Assembly (NCBI GenBank): GCA_022570795.1
Contig: JAKUDP010000001.1
Span: forward strand, 2,046,001 to 2,110,000
DNA length: 64,000 bases
Source of the DNA: Sphaerulina vaccinii
Lineage: Eukaryota > Ascomycota > Dothideomycetes > Mycosphaerellales > Mycosphaerellaceae
Direction of reading: 5' to 3'
In this document: positions 21,529-33,000 of the stretch, in pieces
Layout of the letters: each line of letters starts with the position of its first letter
Position numbering within the stretch: the stretch's first letter is position 1
Notes under the pieces: generated by a model
Databases searched by the model: none
What the model was told of the DNA's origin: nothing
The model's input: the letters and a program-made list of their open reading frames with translations, nothing else
Translations under genes and position numbers: made by a program

Positions 21529-23132
21529 ATGCCTAAGCGTATAGTACTCGCGATTGATGGAACATGGGTGAACAGGTGAGTGGAAGGAAGTCCCTGCTTG
21601 AATGCATGCTGATATCGACAGTGACAATGGCTACGCCGCGTCAATATCTGGTCCTTCAGCAACAGGCAAACTTGCGAATCCATCTAATGTCACACGCATC
21701 TGTCGTGCACTTCTACCTCGATCCAAGGAAGGAATTCAGCAACTCGTCTACTATCAAGGTGGCCTCGGCTCAGACTCCAACGTCTACTCATTCGTAGTTG
21801 GAGGCTATCTTGGCAGCGGTATCGACGAAGCCATTCGAACAGCCTATGCTTTCTTAGCCCTAAACTATGAAGACGGCGACGATGTGTTCCTTGTCGGCTT
21901 CTCGAGAGGAGCCTTCACAGCAAGATCTGTCGGGTCTTTCATCGCCGAGGTTGGGCTTCTCACCAAGACTGGCCTCGAGTCCTTCTATCCGATCTTCAAA
22001 GACTGGGAGAACCAGAACAGCTCTTCCTACACTCCTACCTTCGAAAGTAATGCTTGGCCAAAAGCAGAGCGGCCGAGATTCACCGACAAGGCGTACAATC
22101 AGCAGCTGATATCGAAGGGCTTGACACGACCTGACATTCCTATCAAAGCCATTGCGGTGTTTGGTAAGCTAGCAACATGATGATCTTGTTTTCCGTCCTA
22201 ACATAAGACAGACACTGTTGGCACTCTTGGTGTTCCTGATGTCAGACCATTTGGCATTAGTCTCTACCACAGCGCTAAGACTGAGTACTCGTTTGTTAAT
22301 ACCCAAGTCGCGCCCAATGTCGAGCACGCATATCAAGCTTTAGCACTCGACGAGCAACGAGACGCATTCATGCCAACAGTATGGGAGTCTCCTAGAGACC
22401 CCAAGGCACACGCACTTAAAGAGTTGAAGCAGACATGGTTTCCAGGTGCGTAGCTCCTTTGCAGTGCCAAAGAGACAACTAACAAAGCATGTAGGCGTCC
22501 ACACGACCGTCGGCGGTGGCTTCCAAGACACGAGCATATCTGACATCACCCTCGCCTGGATGCTCACACAGCTCTCGCAACATCTAGCCTTCGACGAGGC
22601 CTATCTTCTTCGCCAGCGCAAGGCAAACGCTGAATTCTATGAGGAGAAGAAGACCCCTGCAGAAGGAATCGGCTATAGTCTCGGCCTCATCAAGGCATCC
22701 GACACTGGCCTTCTCAACACGATTCTTGGCAGAAAAGTCCGCACTCCAGGCGAATACCTCTTGACAGACCCAAAGACTGGCGAACAGATCAATGGCAAAC
22801 CACTGCTCAAGACCTGCGAATTCATTCATCCTTCTGTACGTTATCGTATGGATCATGGAGGGCGAGGCGTAGCGCCCGATGCTACACGTACTCTAGGAGA
22901 CGGCAAGTATGACCCAAAGCCACTCAAGGACTGGATGTATATTGCTGAGGGTGAAGACACGCCAGCAGGCACTCAGGTTGATCCGAAGTGGGCTAAAGCT
23001 GCGAAGTGGGTGAAGAAGTCTACTGGAACGTATATTGTCGAAGACAAGGTTGTCAGCGGAACATTCGATGCTACGCTCGCAGATACCTGGAATGGTGTTG
23101 GTGCTTGGTTGAAGCTGGGAACAGAATTTTGA
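21529..23132 (+). CDS. DUF2235 alpha/beta-hydrolase domain protein
   Basis: 486 residues from exons 21529-21575, 21622-22163, 22212-22445 and 22495-23132, with three short GT-AG introns (46-49 bp). The chain opens RIVLAIDGTW, the standard DUF2235 start, and continues with YYQGG, VGFSRGAFTAR (nucleophile Ser110 in a G-x-S-x-G elbow), VFDTVGTLGVP and FPGVHTTVGGG, where Asp and His of the triad are expected. The same fold is used by bacterial type VI lipase effectors of the Tle1 group; in fungi these are stand-alone proteins of unknown substrate. No signal peptide is visible, so it is probably intracellular. Confidence 0.92.
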
Positions 23133-23717
23133 CGAAACTTGTAAGCAGTTATTCCGATTGTGTCTCAGGCGTTGGCAGCAGGCAGATGCTACCCTGAATC
23201 GATTGCCCGATTTGTCATCACGTCCTCTGACAACTGCTCTCACGTGCTGTAAGCATCGCTTTTTGTGGTGTGGTTGCACAGGAAGGCCTTATGTAGCTCG
23301 GCGCTGTGAGCTTATTTTGAGCTTGGTCTGTTTTTTTCCAGCTTACATGAGTTGGTGGCACTCGAGGCACAGTGGTGATTGTAAGGCTATGTTTCATCCT
23401 CTCTGGCTAGAGCTTGTTGTTGCCAACATCGGTGTGCAGCAAGCTTGAGAAAGCTTGGGCAAGCTTGAAGTGGTACGCCTGTCATTAGGCATACAGTTAA
23501 AATCAGTCATATTCTCCTTCATGAGAATAGCGACACCAACGAGGAGCGAGTCGCTCAGCACAGCCTGCTTATTGACGTGGAAAGGAGAGGCCTGAAAGTT
23601 GGTGCTATGCGAACAGAGGTATATATGTCTCTCTTGTCGTAACATTGACAGATCCATATCATAAGCCAAACAACCATCTCTCCATCTTACCGCAACCACA
23701 ACAACCACTCCGCCAAC
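23133..23717. other. Intergenic with TATA-like element
   Basis: 585 bp upstream of the secreted-protein gene. A GTATATATG element at 23619-23627 lies about 95 bp before the ATG at 23718. Nothing else is recognised. Confidence 0.55.
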
Positions 23718-24441
23718 ATGAACTCTTACACCACAATCTTCACTCTCGCCCTTGCGGCATCAACAGCCTCAGCACGCAGCCTGATCAAACGTCAAACTGC
23801 CCCATGCATGCTCGACACGGTCATCAACCCAGACGTTAGCCAAATCTCCAACTCTATCACCCAATGGAACGCCGATGTCAATGCTGTCAACTTCTTCTTG
23901 AACACTGCTCTGTCTCTGCCGGTAGGATCACTGGCCGCCGCAGCTCAGAATGCTCTCAACATGGCTCAAGATGAGCCCTGCCAACTCAAGACCCTGGCTT
24001 CTGTCACAGACGTCCAGGGAGTGAAGGCTTTCGATTGCGCAGTCACTGACCTGGGCAACATCTTTCAGACACGCGTAAGTCAGTCTAATTTCCGCCCATA
24101 TCGTCGGCGATCACCCTCATCGCCTACCCTATCCCTCGTTCTTCACACTCATTTTCATACTCCATACTGTACTGACGAATCCTTAGGTCCTCGACAATCT
24201 GAACAAGATCATCGCTTTTCCGACTGACACTGCTACTGTTCATGCCGCTGTCAACGACATCAATCTGATTCGTTGCTGCAATGTCTTGCCCGATGCTAGT
24301 ATCCTGTGGAAAGACACTGCCGAGGATTCTGGAATTGGAAACACTGTACAGACTACAGCTAATAGAGAGGATGCTTGTGCTACTGTTGACTGTTCGGGTC
24401 AGACGCCAGTTTGTGCGAGTATGGATAATGGTAGCTTCTAG
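23718..24441 (+). CDS. Secreted eight-cysteine protein (203 aa)
   Basis: Exons 23718-24074 and 24187-24441; intron 24075-24186 (112 bp, GTAAGT...CCTTAG) is not related to the introner-like copies. A signal peptide of about 20 residues is followed by a Lys-Arg site (LIKR), then a mature chain with eight Cys, two of them adjacent (IRCCNV). The middle has amphipathic, alanine-rich helices (SITQWNADVNAVNFFLN) that recall HsbA-like surface-binding proteins, but the Cys content is too high for me to assign that family. Probably secreted; role unknown, possibly surface or host contact. ATG 23718 has a CAAC context and a TATA-like element about 95 bp upstream. Confidence 0.8.
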
Positions 24442-24734
24442 GTGATCGACGGGGGCCATGTTGGGAGAATAGTGCTTGCTCGGAATAGAAACACTCGCTT
24501 GGTTTAGCATACATGTAGTCAGTATAGAGATTAGACACCATAGAAAGAAGAATATGCCTGTGTGCGAGAAGTCGACGAGAGAAGACCTAAATGCATACCA
24601 GTAGTAAGCCAAGCTAATGCAGGTACATACCATGAACTGCCGGATTGATGCGGGGAACCTCAATACTTACTGAGAGAAAACACTCATATTCCAATCATCT
24701 CCCTCTATTTCTTTACCAACTTACAACCCCAATT
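24442..24734. other. Short intergenic region
   Basis: About 290 bp between the secreted-protein stop and the monooxygenase ATG. An open frame continues upstream of 24735 to 24648, but the FAD-binding start of the next protein argues against using it. Confidence 0.5.
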
Positions 24735-26201
24735 ATGCCACAAGGAAAGCGCGAACTCCACATCGGCCTCTGCGGCGCCGGCCTAGGCGGTCTTCTCGCC
24801 TCGATCTCCCTCCGCCGGGCTGGCTGCTCTCACATAACAATCCTCGAAGCTGCCTCCGAACTAGGAGAAATCGGCGCCGGAATCCAAATGACTCCAAATG
24901 TCTCTCGTTTGCTGATCAGATATGGAGTCGACAAGATCATAGGCGATAATCTCGTACAATGTCGTAATATTAATATGCGAAACTCCAAAGGCGAGATCAT
25001 TCAACGGACAGAACTATATCCGAAAACCGTGAGAGAGTTCGGTTTTCCTTGGTGGATGGTTCATAGACATCATCTCCATCAAGGTTTGGCAGAAGCGGCG
25101 AGGAGACATGGTGTGGAGATTATTATTGATTCGAGAGTCGAGAGAATCGCATTTGAGGAGGAGGGGAGGCCGGTCGAGGTTGTGACTTCGAAGGGTATGA
25201 GATATCAATTTGATTTGTTGATTGGAAGTGACGGGATCAAGTCTGTGGTGAGAAAGACTTTGTTCCCAGAGGTGGTTCCACGAGCTCCGACGAATAATGC
25301 AGCTTATCGTGCAGTGTTGCCATATGAGTATGTGTATGAGAAGGTTGCTGAGGCGAGGGAGTTTGGTAATGATATTGATGTGTGGTCGTTGGAGAAAGGA
25401 TATATTATCCAGTATCCTATATCAGCTGGGAAGGAGTGGAATGCTGTAATGTCGCATTATCGAGAGAAACCCGTTGCTGATGTTGAAGAAGACTGCGATA
25501 TAGCTGAGATGATCGGCTATTACAGAGATCTGGATCCGCGTATTCTCCAGATCTTGAAGCTCGTGCCTTCTTCGAAGCGCTGGCCGCTGCTCATCACTGG
25601 TCCGCTGGAGTCGTGGTCAAGTTCGCAGAAGAATGTGGTACTCATGGGCGACGCGGCGCATAGCATGGTCAACCATATGGCTCAAGGTGCTGCGACAAGT
25701 ATGGAAGATGGTGCTTTCTTGGGACGTGTTCTGTCGGAGGTTGTGAATGGAGTGTTGACTATTCCAGAGGCAATAACCATCTACGAGAAAGCTCGCATGC
25801 CTCGAGCTTGGATCAAGCAACAGGCTTCGTTCGTGATGGGTGGCATTTATATGGCTGACCCAGAGCGTGCCGCATACCGCGATAGATCTTCCGCCGATTC
25901 CGTGAAGGAGACTATAGCAATGGCTGATGTCCGGAACCTCGACACACAGCAAAGGATCACTGGCCCTGATGCAAATGCTCGAAGTTGGAACTTATGGGGC
26001 GCTCCAGAGACATTGCAGTCGGTCTTCGGGTATGATGCGGAAGGCGATGCCGATTTCGCGGTGTTGAAGTATTTGCAAGAAAAGACTTCCTGGGATTGTG
26101 TCACTGGAGTCAGTCAAGGTCTTGAGAAGAAGTGGACAGCATCGTATCTGCCAAAGAACCACGTCGGTAGGATAGCAAAGAGTCGCGGTAACAAGCTGTA
26201 G
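24735..26201 (+). CDS. FAD-dependent monooxygenase, salicylate hydroxylase-like
   Basis: Class A flavin monooxygenase of 488 residues in one exon, using NAD(P)H and O2 to hydroxylate an aromatic acid. The Rossmann motif is at residues 14-19 (GAGLGG, preceded by LHIGLC). Further on come the LIGSDGIKSVVR block and the second FAD motif MGDAAHSM, followed by GAATSMEDGAFLG, as in salicylate 1-monooxygenases and 6-hydroxynicotinate monooxygenases. I prefer ATG 24735 because the beta strand before the glycine motif begins seven residues later; the frame also has an ATG at 24648. The neighbouring DHA kinase does not suggest a shared pathway. Substrate uncertain. Confidence 0.9.
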   Translation: MPQGKRELHIGLCGAGLGGLLASISLRRAGCSHITILEAASELGEIGAGIQMTPNVSRLLIRYGVDKIIGDNLVQCRNINMRNSKGEIIQRTELYPKTVREFGFPWWMVHRHHLHQGLAEAARRHGVEIIIDSRVERIAFEEEGRPVEVVTSKGMRYQFDLLIGSDGIKSVVRKTLFPEVVPRAPTNNAAYRAVLPYEYVYEKVAEAREFGNDIDVWSLEKGYIIQYPISAGKEWNAVMSHYREKPVADVEEDCDIAEMIGYYRDLDPRILQILKLVPSSKRWPLLITGPLESWSSSQKNVVLMGDAAHSMVNHMAQGAATSMEDGAFLGRVLSEVVNGVLTIPEAITIYEKARMPRAWIKQQASFVMGGIYMADPERAAYRDRSSADSVKETIAMADVRNLDTQQRITGPDANARSWNLWGAPETLQSVFGYDAEGDADFAVLKYLQEKTSWDCVTGVSQGLEKKWTASYLPKNHVGRIAKSRGNKL

Positions 26202-26793
26202 CGTTGTAGCAATGCACATGTTTTGTTGTCCTTGGGAAGATTTGGGGGCGCCCTTGGGCGTGTTCAATGCCAAGGTGCTTCGGCTTCCCATTCTCGTCAA
26301 CCAGGAAATTCAGCTTGATCTTTCTTCCGGCTCTAAATCCAGCCCCATCTCAACGTTGCAAGACAACATGCAAACAATAGCGACGAACGTGTGGTCCAAC
26401 AAGCCGTGTAACTGGCCATGGTTCCAATCGGCAAGTATCCATAGTCCAGAACAATTCTGATCCATGTTCAAAGGCACTGCCGCTCCACCTCTGCCAATGG
26501 TCCCCGCGTCCATATGCATAACAGCCCCGCCTTGCCCGCATCTCAATTAGACGCGTGAGAGTTGTCAATCGGGCCCTTTATCCAGCTCCACGATACTTTT
26601 GCAGAGTCCAGCTGTTCTCACAGTCACACGTTGTGTTTCCCTTCTCTTTCCCATTGCCTCTATTCCCAACAGGACGATTTCCAAGCTCCAATAGCTGCAG
26701 CAGCCCAAGAAGTCCAAATCCACGAATTGTACAACAACTCCATAACAAAGCAATCGTGTTCAGTCCTGGAGAGACGCTCCGTATCTATTCAAG
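26202..26793. other. Intergenic, promoter of DHA kinase
   Basis: About 590 bp. Pyrimidine-rich stretches near 26620-26660 are usual for fungal promoters and leaders. No gene seen. Confidence 0.55.
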
Positions 26794-28545
26794 ATGTCCG
26801 CGAAGCACTTCATCAATGATCCCACACACCTAGTAGCCACAGCCCTCCAGTCGATCACCCTCGCAAATCCGAATACTGCCCTCGATGCTGAGAATAAGAT
26901 CGTATACTTGCGACCAGACGCAGCACAGCCTCAAGTGAGCATTATCTCGGGCGGAGGTTCCGGCCACGAACCCTCCTTCGCAGCCTTCGTAGGACCCGGC
27001 CTCTTATCAGGCGCTGTAGCAGGCACGATCTTCGCCTCGCCCTCCGCTGAACAAGTCCGAAGATGCATCTCTCAGCGCGTGGAAACATCGAAGGGCGTGC
27101 TCGTCGTGGTGATGAACTATACAGGAGATGTATTGAACTTCGGAATGGCTGTTGAGAAAGCCAAGGCTGCGGGTATTGAGGTCGAAATGGTAGTTATGGG
27201 TGATGATGCTGCTGTTTCGAGGTCCAAGGGTGGAAAAGTTGGACGTCGAGGGATAGCTGGAACCGTGTTGGTGCATAAGATTGCTGGTGCGTTGGCCGCG
27301 AGTGGTGCAGCTTTGAAAGATGTCCATCGTGTCGCGCAGGTTGTGGCAGATAACACAGTGTCCATGGGAAGTAGTCTGGCGCATGTCCACGTTCCTGGCA
27401 GGGAAGGACATGAAGAGGATTTGAAGGAGGAAGAGATCGAGATTGGAATGGGTATCCACAATGAGAGTGGGAGTCAGAGGGCTAAGGCGGATCTTCCGGC
27501 GAATGTGAAGTTGATGTTGAAGAATATGTTGGATCACAGTGATCAGGATCGGGCGTTCCTGAACGTTTCCGGGAAAGATGAGACGGTGTTGTTGATCAAC
27601 AATCTCGGTGGCGTGAGTGTGCTGGAGTTGGGTGGGATTGTTACTGAAGTCGTCGGCCAGCTCGAGAGTGATTATGGCATTCGCCCTGTGCGGATCCTGG
27701 CTGGGACTTTCATGACTTCGTTGAACGGGCTGGGCTTCTCAATTTCGATCCTTAAGACATCTGATCTCGGCATTGGCAAGTCGATGCTGGAACTTCTGGA
27801 TGCGCCTTCTGAGGCAGCAGGCTGGTCTGCAGCTATTTCCTCGAAGACCTGGTCTCAGAGGCCGACGGAGACCCGTGAACTGGCGCGCGATAAGACAGCC
27901 GAGAATCAGCCTTCGAACGTCCAGATCGATGGCCCATATGCCAGCAAAGTTCTCGGTCAAGCTCTCGACCAGTTGATCAAGGCTGAGCCAGAGGTGACGC
28001 GATACGATACTGTGGTCGGCGATGGCGATTGTGGTATCGGCCTGAAGCGTGGTGCAGAGGGCATCAAGGGTCGACTCGCCGATATCAGCCGGCAGAACGA
28101 TGCAGCGCTCTGGTTGAATGAGATCATCAGCGTTGTTGAGACTGATATGGATGGAACCAGTGGTGCACTCTACGCGATTTTCTTGAATGCTCTTGCATAT
28201 GGCATTCGGTTGCAAGGTAATGGCGGAAACAAGCAAGCTGATCCTAAGGTCTGGGCTAGTGCTTTGCGCGAAGCCAGTAAGAGTCTGGCCAAGTACACGC
28301 CTGCGAAGCCTGGTGATCGTACACTGGTCGATGCTTTGGCGCCTTTCGTGGAGGAGTTGAGCTCAAGCGGAGATGTGCAGAAGGCGGCGCAGGCTGCTGA
28401 TGCGGGCCAAAAGAAGACGAAAGGAATGAAGGCCAGTCTCGGTCGAACAGTGTACCTCGGTGGTTCGGGCTTCGAGGAAGTTCCAGATCCTGGTGCATAC
28501 GGCCTCTCGATATTCTTGTCTGGTCTGGCAGACGCGCTGAAGTAG
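26794..28545 (+). CDS. DAK1: Dihydroxyacetone kinase
   Basis: ATP-dependent kinase phosphorylating dihydroxyacetone to DHAP, for glycerol use and DHA detoxification. Single exon, 583 residues. The DakK half (about 1-340) has GGGSGHEP at 53-60 and His222 in MGIHNE, the residue that binds substrate covalently as a hemiaminal. The DakL half (about 385-583) carries the nucleotide/Mg motif VGDGDCGIGLKRG and later DMDGTSGALYAIF. The length equals that of yeast Dak1. A linker of about 40 polar residues joins the two domains. Confidence 0.95.
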   Translation: MSAKHFINDPTHLVATALQSITLANPNTALDAENKIVYLRPDAAQPQVSIISGGGSGHEPSFAAFVGPGLLSGAVAGTIFASPSAEQVRRCISQRVETSKGVLVVVMNYTGDVLNFGMAVEKAKAAGIEVEMVVMGDDAAVSRSKGGKVGRRGIAGTVLVHKIAGALAASGAALKDVHRVAQVVADNTVSMGSSLAHVHVPGREGHEEDLKEEEIEIGMGIHNESGSQRAKADLPANVKLMLKNMLDHSDQDRAFLNVSGKDETVLLINNLGGVSVLELGGIVTEVVGQLESDYGIRPVRILAGTFMTSLNGLGFSISILKTSDLGIGKSMLELLDAPSEAAGWSAAISSKTWSQRPTETRELARDKTAENQPSNVQIDGPYASKVLGQALDQLIKAEPEVTRYDTVVGDGDCGIGLKRGAEGIKGRLADISRQNDAALWLNEIISVVETDMDGTSGALYAIFLNALAYGIRLQGNGGNKQADPKVWASALREASKSLAKYTPAKPGDRTLVDALAPFVEELSSSGDVQKAAQAADAGQKKTKGMKASLGRTVYLGGSGFEEVPDPGAYGLSIFLSGLADALK

Positions 28546-28879
28546 TGTAAGCATAATTGTTAGTGGTGTTTGGACATTCAGCGAAGGTTGCGCGGAGTAC
28601 AATAGTTTTGTCGTAATACATAGCCTGCTTCTTGAGCGGCTCAAATATCGTTTCCAAGCGCTTTGCTTGTCTCAGAGTCACTCGCAGTCTGAAAGTCTCG
28701 TCGCATTAGCCCAGTCTTGGTGAAGCAGAGCGAAAGCCATACCATTTTGACCTGCATATTCAGACTTGCGACCTTTCCTCCAAATGCGCCTTTTCGCCTT
28801 GCGCTGGGTTCATCCATTTTCGATTCCGTAGCCATAGAAGGCCGCATGTCCTCGTTCTCCCTTCCTAGAACGAACCCGC

Positions 28880-29355
28880 TCAACTCAACAGAACCAGAAT
28901 AACGCTGTCCCCACGTAAGAACATCTTACTGATGAAGCGATCCTTGTTGACTACACGGCCCTTCTTGCCATCTGATGTGCGCGGCGTCTCACTCCACATT
29001 TCCTTCACGTTCTCCAGAACCATATTGCAGTGGCGATCGAAGGCCTTGACTCTTCCGAGCAGTTTTCGGTTGTTGCGGCATGAAATCAGAACCTGAGTGT
29101 GTTGTCGTACGGCTGTTTGGAGGAGTGATAGCGGGCCTGATGTGAACTCGTGTGTCTCAAGGACGGAAATCTCGTACTCTCTATGATGACTGTCAGTGGT
29201 GGCTGGTTGAAGTGAGGGAAGGAATTGCGCATACGTGAGCTCAGCGCGAGGCTTTGCGAGGAGTTCTCTGTACAAACAAGTCAGTCAGGCGCATCTCTTC
29301 CATCTTCATCGCGGTGTTCTTACTGAATCTTCGCCTCTGATGCGCCGGATGCCAT
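28880..29355 (-). CDS. SMD2: Small nuclear ribonucleoprotein Sm D2
   Basis: Core spliceosomal Sm ring protein of 121 residues. Exons 29355-29324, 29267-29235 and 29180-28880; introns 29268-29323 and 29181-29234. Splicing gives MASGASEAKI-QELLAKPRAELT-EYEI. The Sm1 motif is TQVLISCRNNRKLLGRVKAF with DRHCNMVLENV after it, and the Sm2 motif ends SKMFLRGDSVILVL. These strings are nearly identical to human and yeast SmD2. The C-terminus stops soon after the Sm2 strand, so the tail is shorter than in animals. Confidence 0.96.
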
Positions 29356-29723
29356 GACTGCGGTGGGGATATGGTATCGGTGGTAGTGGAATGGTAGGCG
29401 GTTCGTTGTGTTGGAATGTCGCTGTCGCTATGCAAAAGTTGAAGTCTGAGCACGTGCAACCGTTCTCCAGCCACCTTGGCGTTCTCTCGATGATCATCGG
29501 AGCTTGCTTCACGCGTTGGTAGTGGATCTTCCTTGATACGCGACTTCGACACCAACATCCTCTCCTTCTACCACCACACCACACCACCTTCTCGACCTCC
29601 TCAACCACCTCGACATTGGACATATCACGAATCACGACCTGCGTCATCCATCAGCATCTCATTCTAGCGTTCCGTATCTGCTCTTACACGCGTTCTTGGA
29701 CCACGACTCGCCTATTATCTGCA

Positions 29724-29870
29724 GTAAGTGTAGTAGGCAGACGGCCTGTGCTATTGACAGTGTCTCACCGAACTCACATGCACTGGGGTGCTGAGCTCAA
29801 AGACAGACACTTGATGAGACAGCCTGCGTTTTCAGAGATACTTGCTAACCCTTCTACCTACTACTTTTAG
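29724..29870 (+). repeat. Introner-like intron, copy 4 (5' UTR of the GATA factor gene)
   Basis: 147 bp, GTAAGT...CTTTTAG, with the core TTTTCAGAGATACTTGCTAA and the tail CTACCTACTACTTTTAG. No start codon leads into it in a useful frame; the ATG of the gene is at 30012. It therefore sits in the 5' untranslated leader, assuming transcription begins upstream of 29724. Confidence 0.82.
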
Positions 29871-30011
29871 TACACACGTGCAACATCGACCATTCACCAC
29901 CTCCACCACCACAGTATGCTGTAGCACGGAGAGAACACCTCAGACCGCTCGAGGCGTCTACAAGGGTTTCCAACTTTGGATTCAACTTAGCCTCCTACAT
30001 CAACATCGAGA

Positions 30012-33000
30012 ATGGCTTCCTCCGGCGAAGATGGAATGGGCGACCTTGCAGACATACCCACGCGTCCGATGCGTGTCAAGATACTGTACACCTTCGATGC
30101 CGAGAGCAAGACCACCTGTCTGGCACGACTTCCCACCACGCTCAACATTCCCGCCGTCGCCATAGATGAGCAATCTCAGGTCGGCGTAATCGACCTCCAG
30201 CAATGCATCCATGCAATGGTAGGCGCTTCGCCCGAGATTATGTCGCAGCTGGAAAATGGTGACTTCTCGGTCTACTCCTTCGACTACAGTGAACTCGACG
30301 CGCCCGTCGTAGGTCAAGGCCGCATGTCATCGCTACTGGGTAACTCCACGCCGGTTATCGACAAAACTATGATCACCGGACGAGTCTGCAAGAACATTGC
30401 CATCTTCAACAATGGAGTCAAAGAGACACTCGAGGTCAAGTTCAAGTTGACGCCACTGGCTCGTGCTGCCCAGGTCGCGAACGTTTCGAACAATATGGAT
30501 GCATTCCGCAGCATGAGTCCCGCTACGTCTGCCGGCTTCGATCCGAACGCCTGGAATGCTTCTATGCAAAGCAAGCCTCAGCAACAGCCGAATGAGTACT
30601 TCGACTTTGGTATGGCTTCCATGGGCGACGGTAAGCAAAGTTGTAGGCAGCAGGCATGGCCTCTGTGCAGTGTCTCACCAAGCTCGCACTTACTGAGACG
30701 TCGAGCTTAAGAACAGGCACTAATGAGACAGCCTGCGTTTTCAGAGATACTTGCTAACCCTTCTACCTACTTTTAGGCACTGGTGCTGCTTCGCTCGAAG
30801 AGCTCTTCGGCATGGGTACTGATAGCAGTGGGGAAGTCAGCAATCAGCAAATACAAGGAGGCGTGGGAGTCTCCCAGACCCCGACAGATGCTGATTTTGC
30901 CTCTTTCAACCCCGCATTTTCGAATCAGTCTCACAGCGCACCAGGCAGCAGAGCTGGGAGTCCTATGCTGGGCTCTAATCCAAGCTCTCGAAGTGAGCTG
31001 TTACGTCACCAAAGTTTCTCCGGAAACGCTTCTAGCTTCACGGAACAAACCCGGCCCGATTCACGTGGAAGTGTTCGAAGTGAATCTTACTCAACACATA
31101 TGCAACAACCGCCTCTACAGTCTTTCGAACAACAGACCACACAACGAGACACCGATGTCTACTACAATGAGGACAACCAATCACGCAAGCGTGCCAAGGT
31201 CGTGCAGGCTGACTGGCGCGGAAAGTCTGCATTCGGCTCTAGATCTGCTGATCTGCGTGTCACCGCCGCGAAGTCGTCCTCACTGCAGATGTTTCGACCA
31301 GTTGCCAAGAAGCCATCAGCGCCCGGCAGCAACCTCGAACCGCCACCACGAGCACCAACGCCTGTACCTCAAAGGACTAGACCCATACATCAGCGACTTC
31401 CCTCTGCGGTTGCGAGAAGTTCCCTTCGACAAGCCTCGGTGGCTGACACAGACGCCATGTCTGATGCAGATCTTATGTCGGATGTCATGACTTCGCCTGA
31501 AGGTAGTTCTCCCGGCAACAGTCTCAATGGCGACGGCACGCCTATGGACATCCCTTCATCGCCACCCATCGTGCCTGGCTACAATGGTCCACAGCCCAGC
31601 AGTCCTGGCCTGCCAACCGTGGCGTCACACATGGCTGATAGTGGATACATGAGTGGCTTCCGCAGCGAGACTATCATGGAAAGTATGGAAGATGAAGGCA
31701 GCCCTGAGGCTGAGGCTCGACGCTATCGATCGCGCAAAGGACCGCAACGACCTCTCATTAAGAATGAGGGCTCGCCAATTGACGGTACTCCGGCGCCATT
31801 CTCGGACATGCAATTCAGTAGCGACATGCCTGATATTGACACTGATGCGCGTGGCAGGGCCCAAGGGTATGTGAGAGCATGGCAAGCAAGTCATGGATAG
31901 ATTACTGACATACACACAAGGCAGTCGCAAAGCCGGCGAGCAGCACCTCGACCAACTTCTGCCATGTCTCCTCCAGACGACCAGTTCTCGCTGTCAAGGC
32001 GTGGCTCGCTCGCTCTGCCCACAAAGGCTCCATCACAGAAGCCTAGAAAGCTGCTGGCACGCACACACTCGACGATCGATTCCGAAGCGGGCTCGCCGGC
32101 TCCTAGTGATACCGAGGGACGGGGGCGCTCGAAAGGTCCACGATCGGGTAATGGAGCCTCGCGTCGACAGATTATAGAACAACGCCTACAGGAGTCCATC
32201 GAGAAGGGCACCATGCCTCAGTTCTGTTCACACTGTGGATCCATCGAAACGCCCACTTGGAGAAAGCTGTATATCAAGGACTGCGAAGGCAAGCCTGGCC
32301 CATTGGACTCTGTTGCAGGAGAAGGCGAGATTGTGGCAGTCAAGGTCACTGAGCATGATGATGATGGCGTGCCAACCAAGTTTCAGATTCTCAAGACCAT
32401 GAAGAAGACCAAAGACATGGTCATCGGCAAAGGATTTGAGTACAATGTCCTCTGTAACCCTTGTGGGCTGTGGTTCAACAAGTACGGCAACATGCGACCT
32501 CCTGAGAAGTGGGGGCGCAAACATGGAAAAAAGGCGACCAAGGAGAAGAAAGGAGATGATGGTACAGGTGAGCCTGCATCGGAAGCATTCTACAGCGAGC
32601 AAGTCATGCCAGAGGAGAGTACCAGACCGGGTGCTGCTCAACTCCGTGCTGCCGCTCCACCTGAGGCCGAAGCCTCTCAAGCTCAGCCTAAAGCTGCATC
32701 AAAACGCACAGATCGACAACGTGCGAGCAGTGTTCAACCTCAGACTCGTCGCGCGACTAGTGATGATGGCAATCTGAGGCGACCACACCGTGATCCAGAG
32801 TACATGCGCGCCATCCAATCCAGTCCTGTTCGATCGCAAGGCTCAGAGGCGAGCCCAATTGAAGTGGACCTTACACCAAACCCGACAAGACGTTTGCTCT
32901 TTCCCTCACCTCGCCGCGATGGCGAAGAGAAGAGTCTTGACGATGGTGACTCACGACCCAAGTCTGCATCTCCATCAAGGACTGTGAACGTTGAGAAGAC

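Noticed and set aside
30783..31490. 235-codon frame overlapping the GATA factor
   Set aside because: Out-of-frame shadow of the second coding exon. The 362-codon frame continues the Ams2-like protein across consistent splices.
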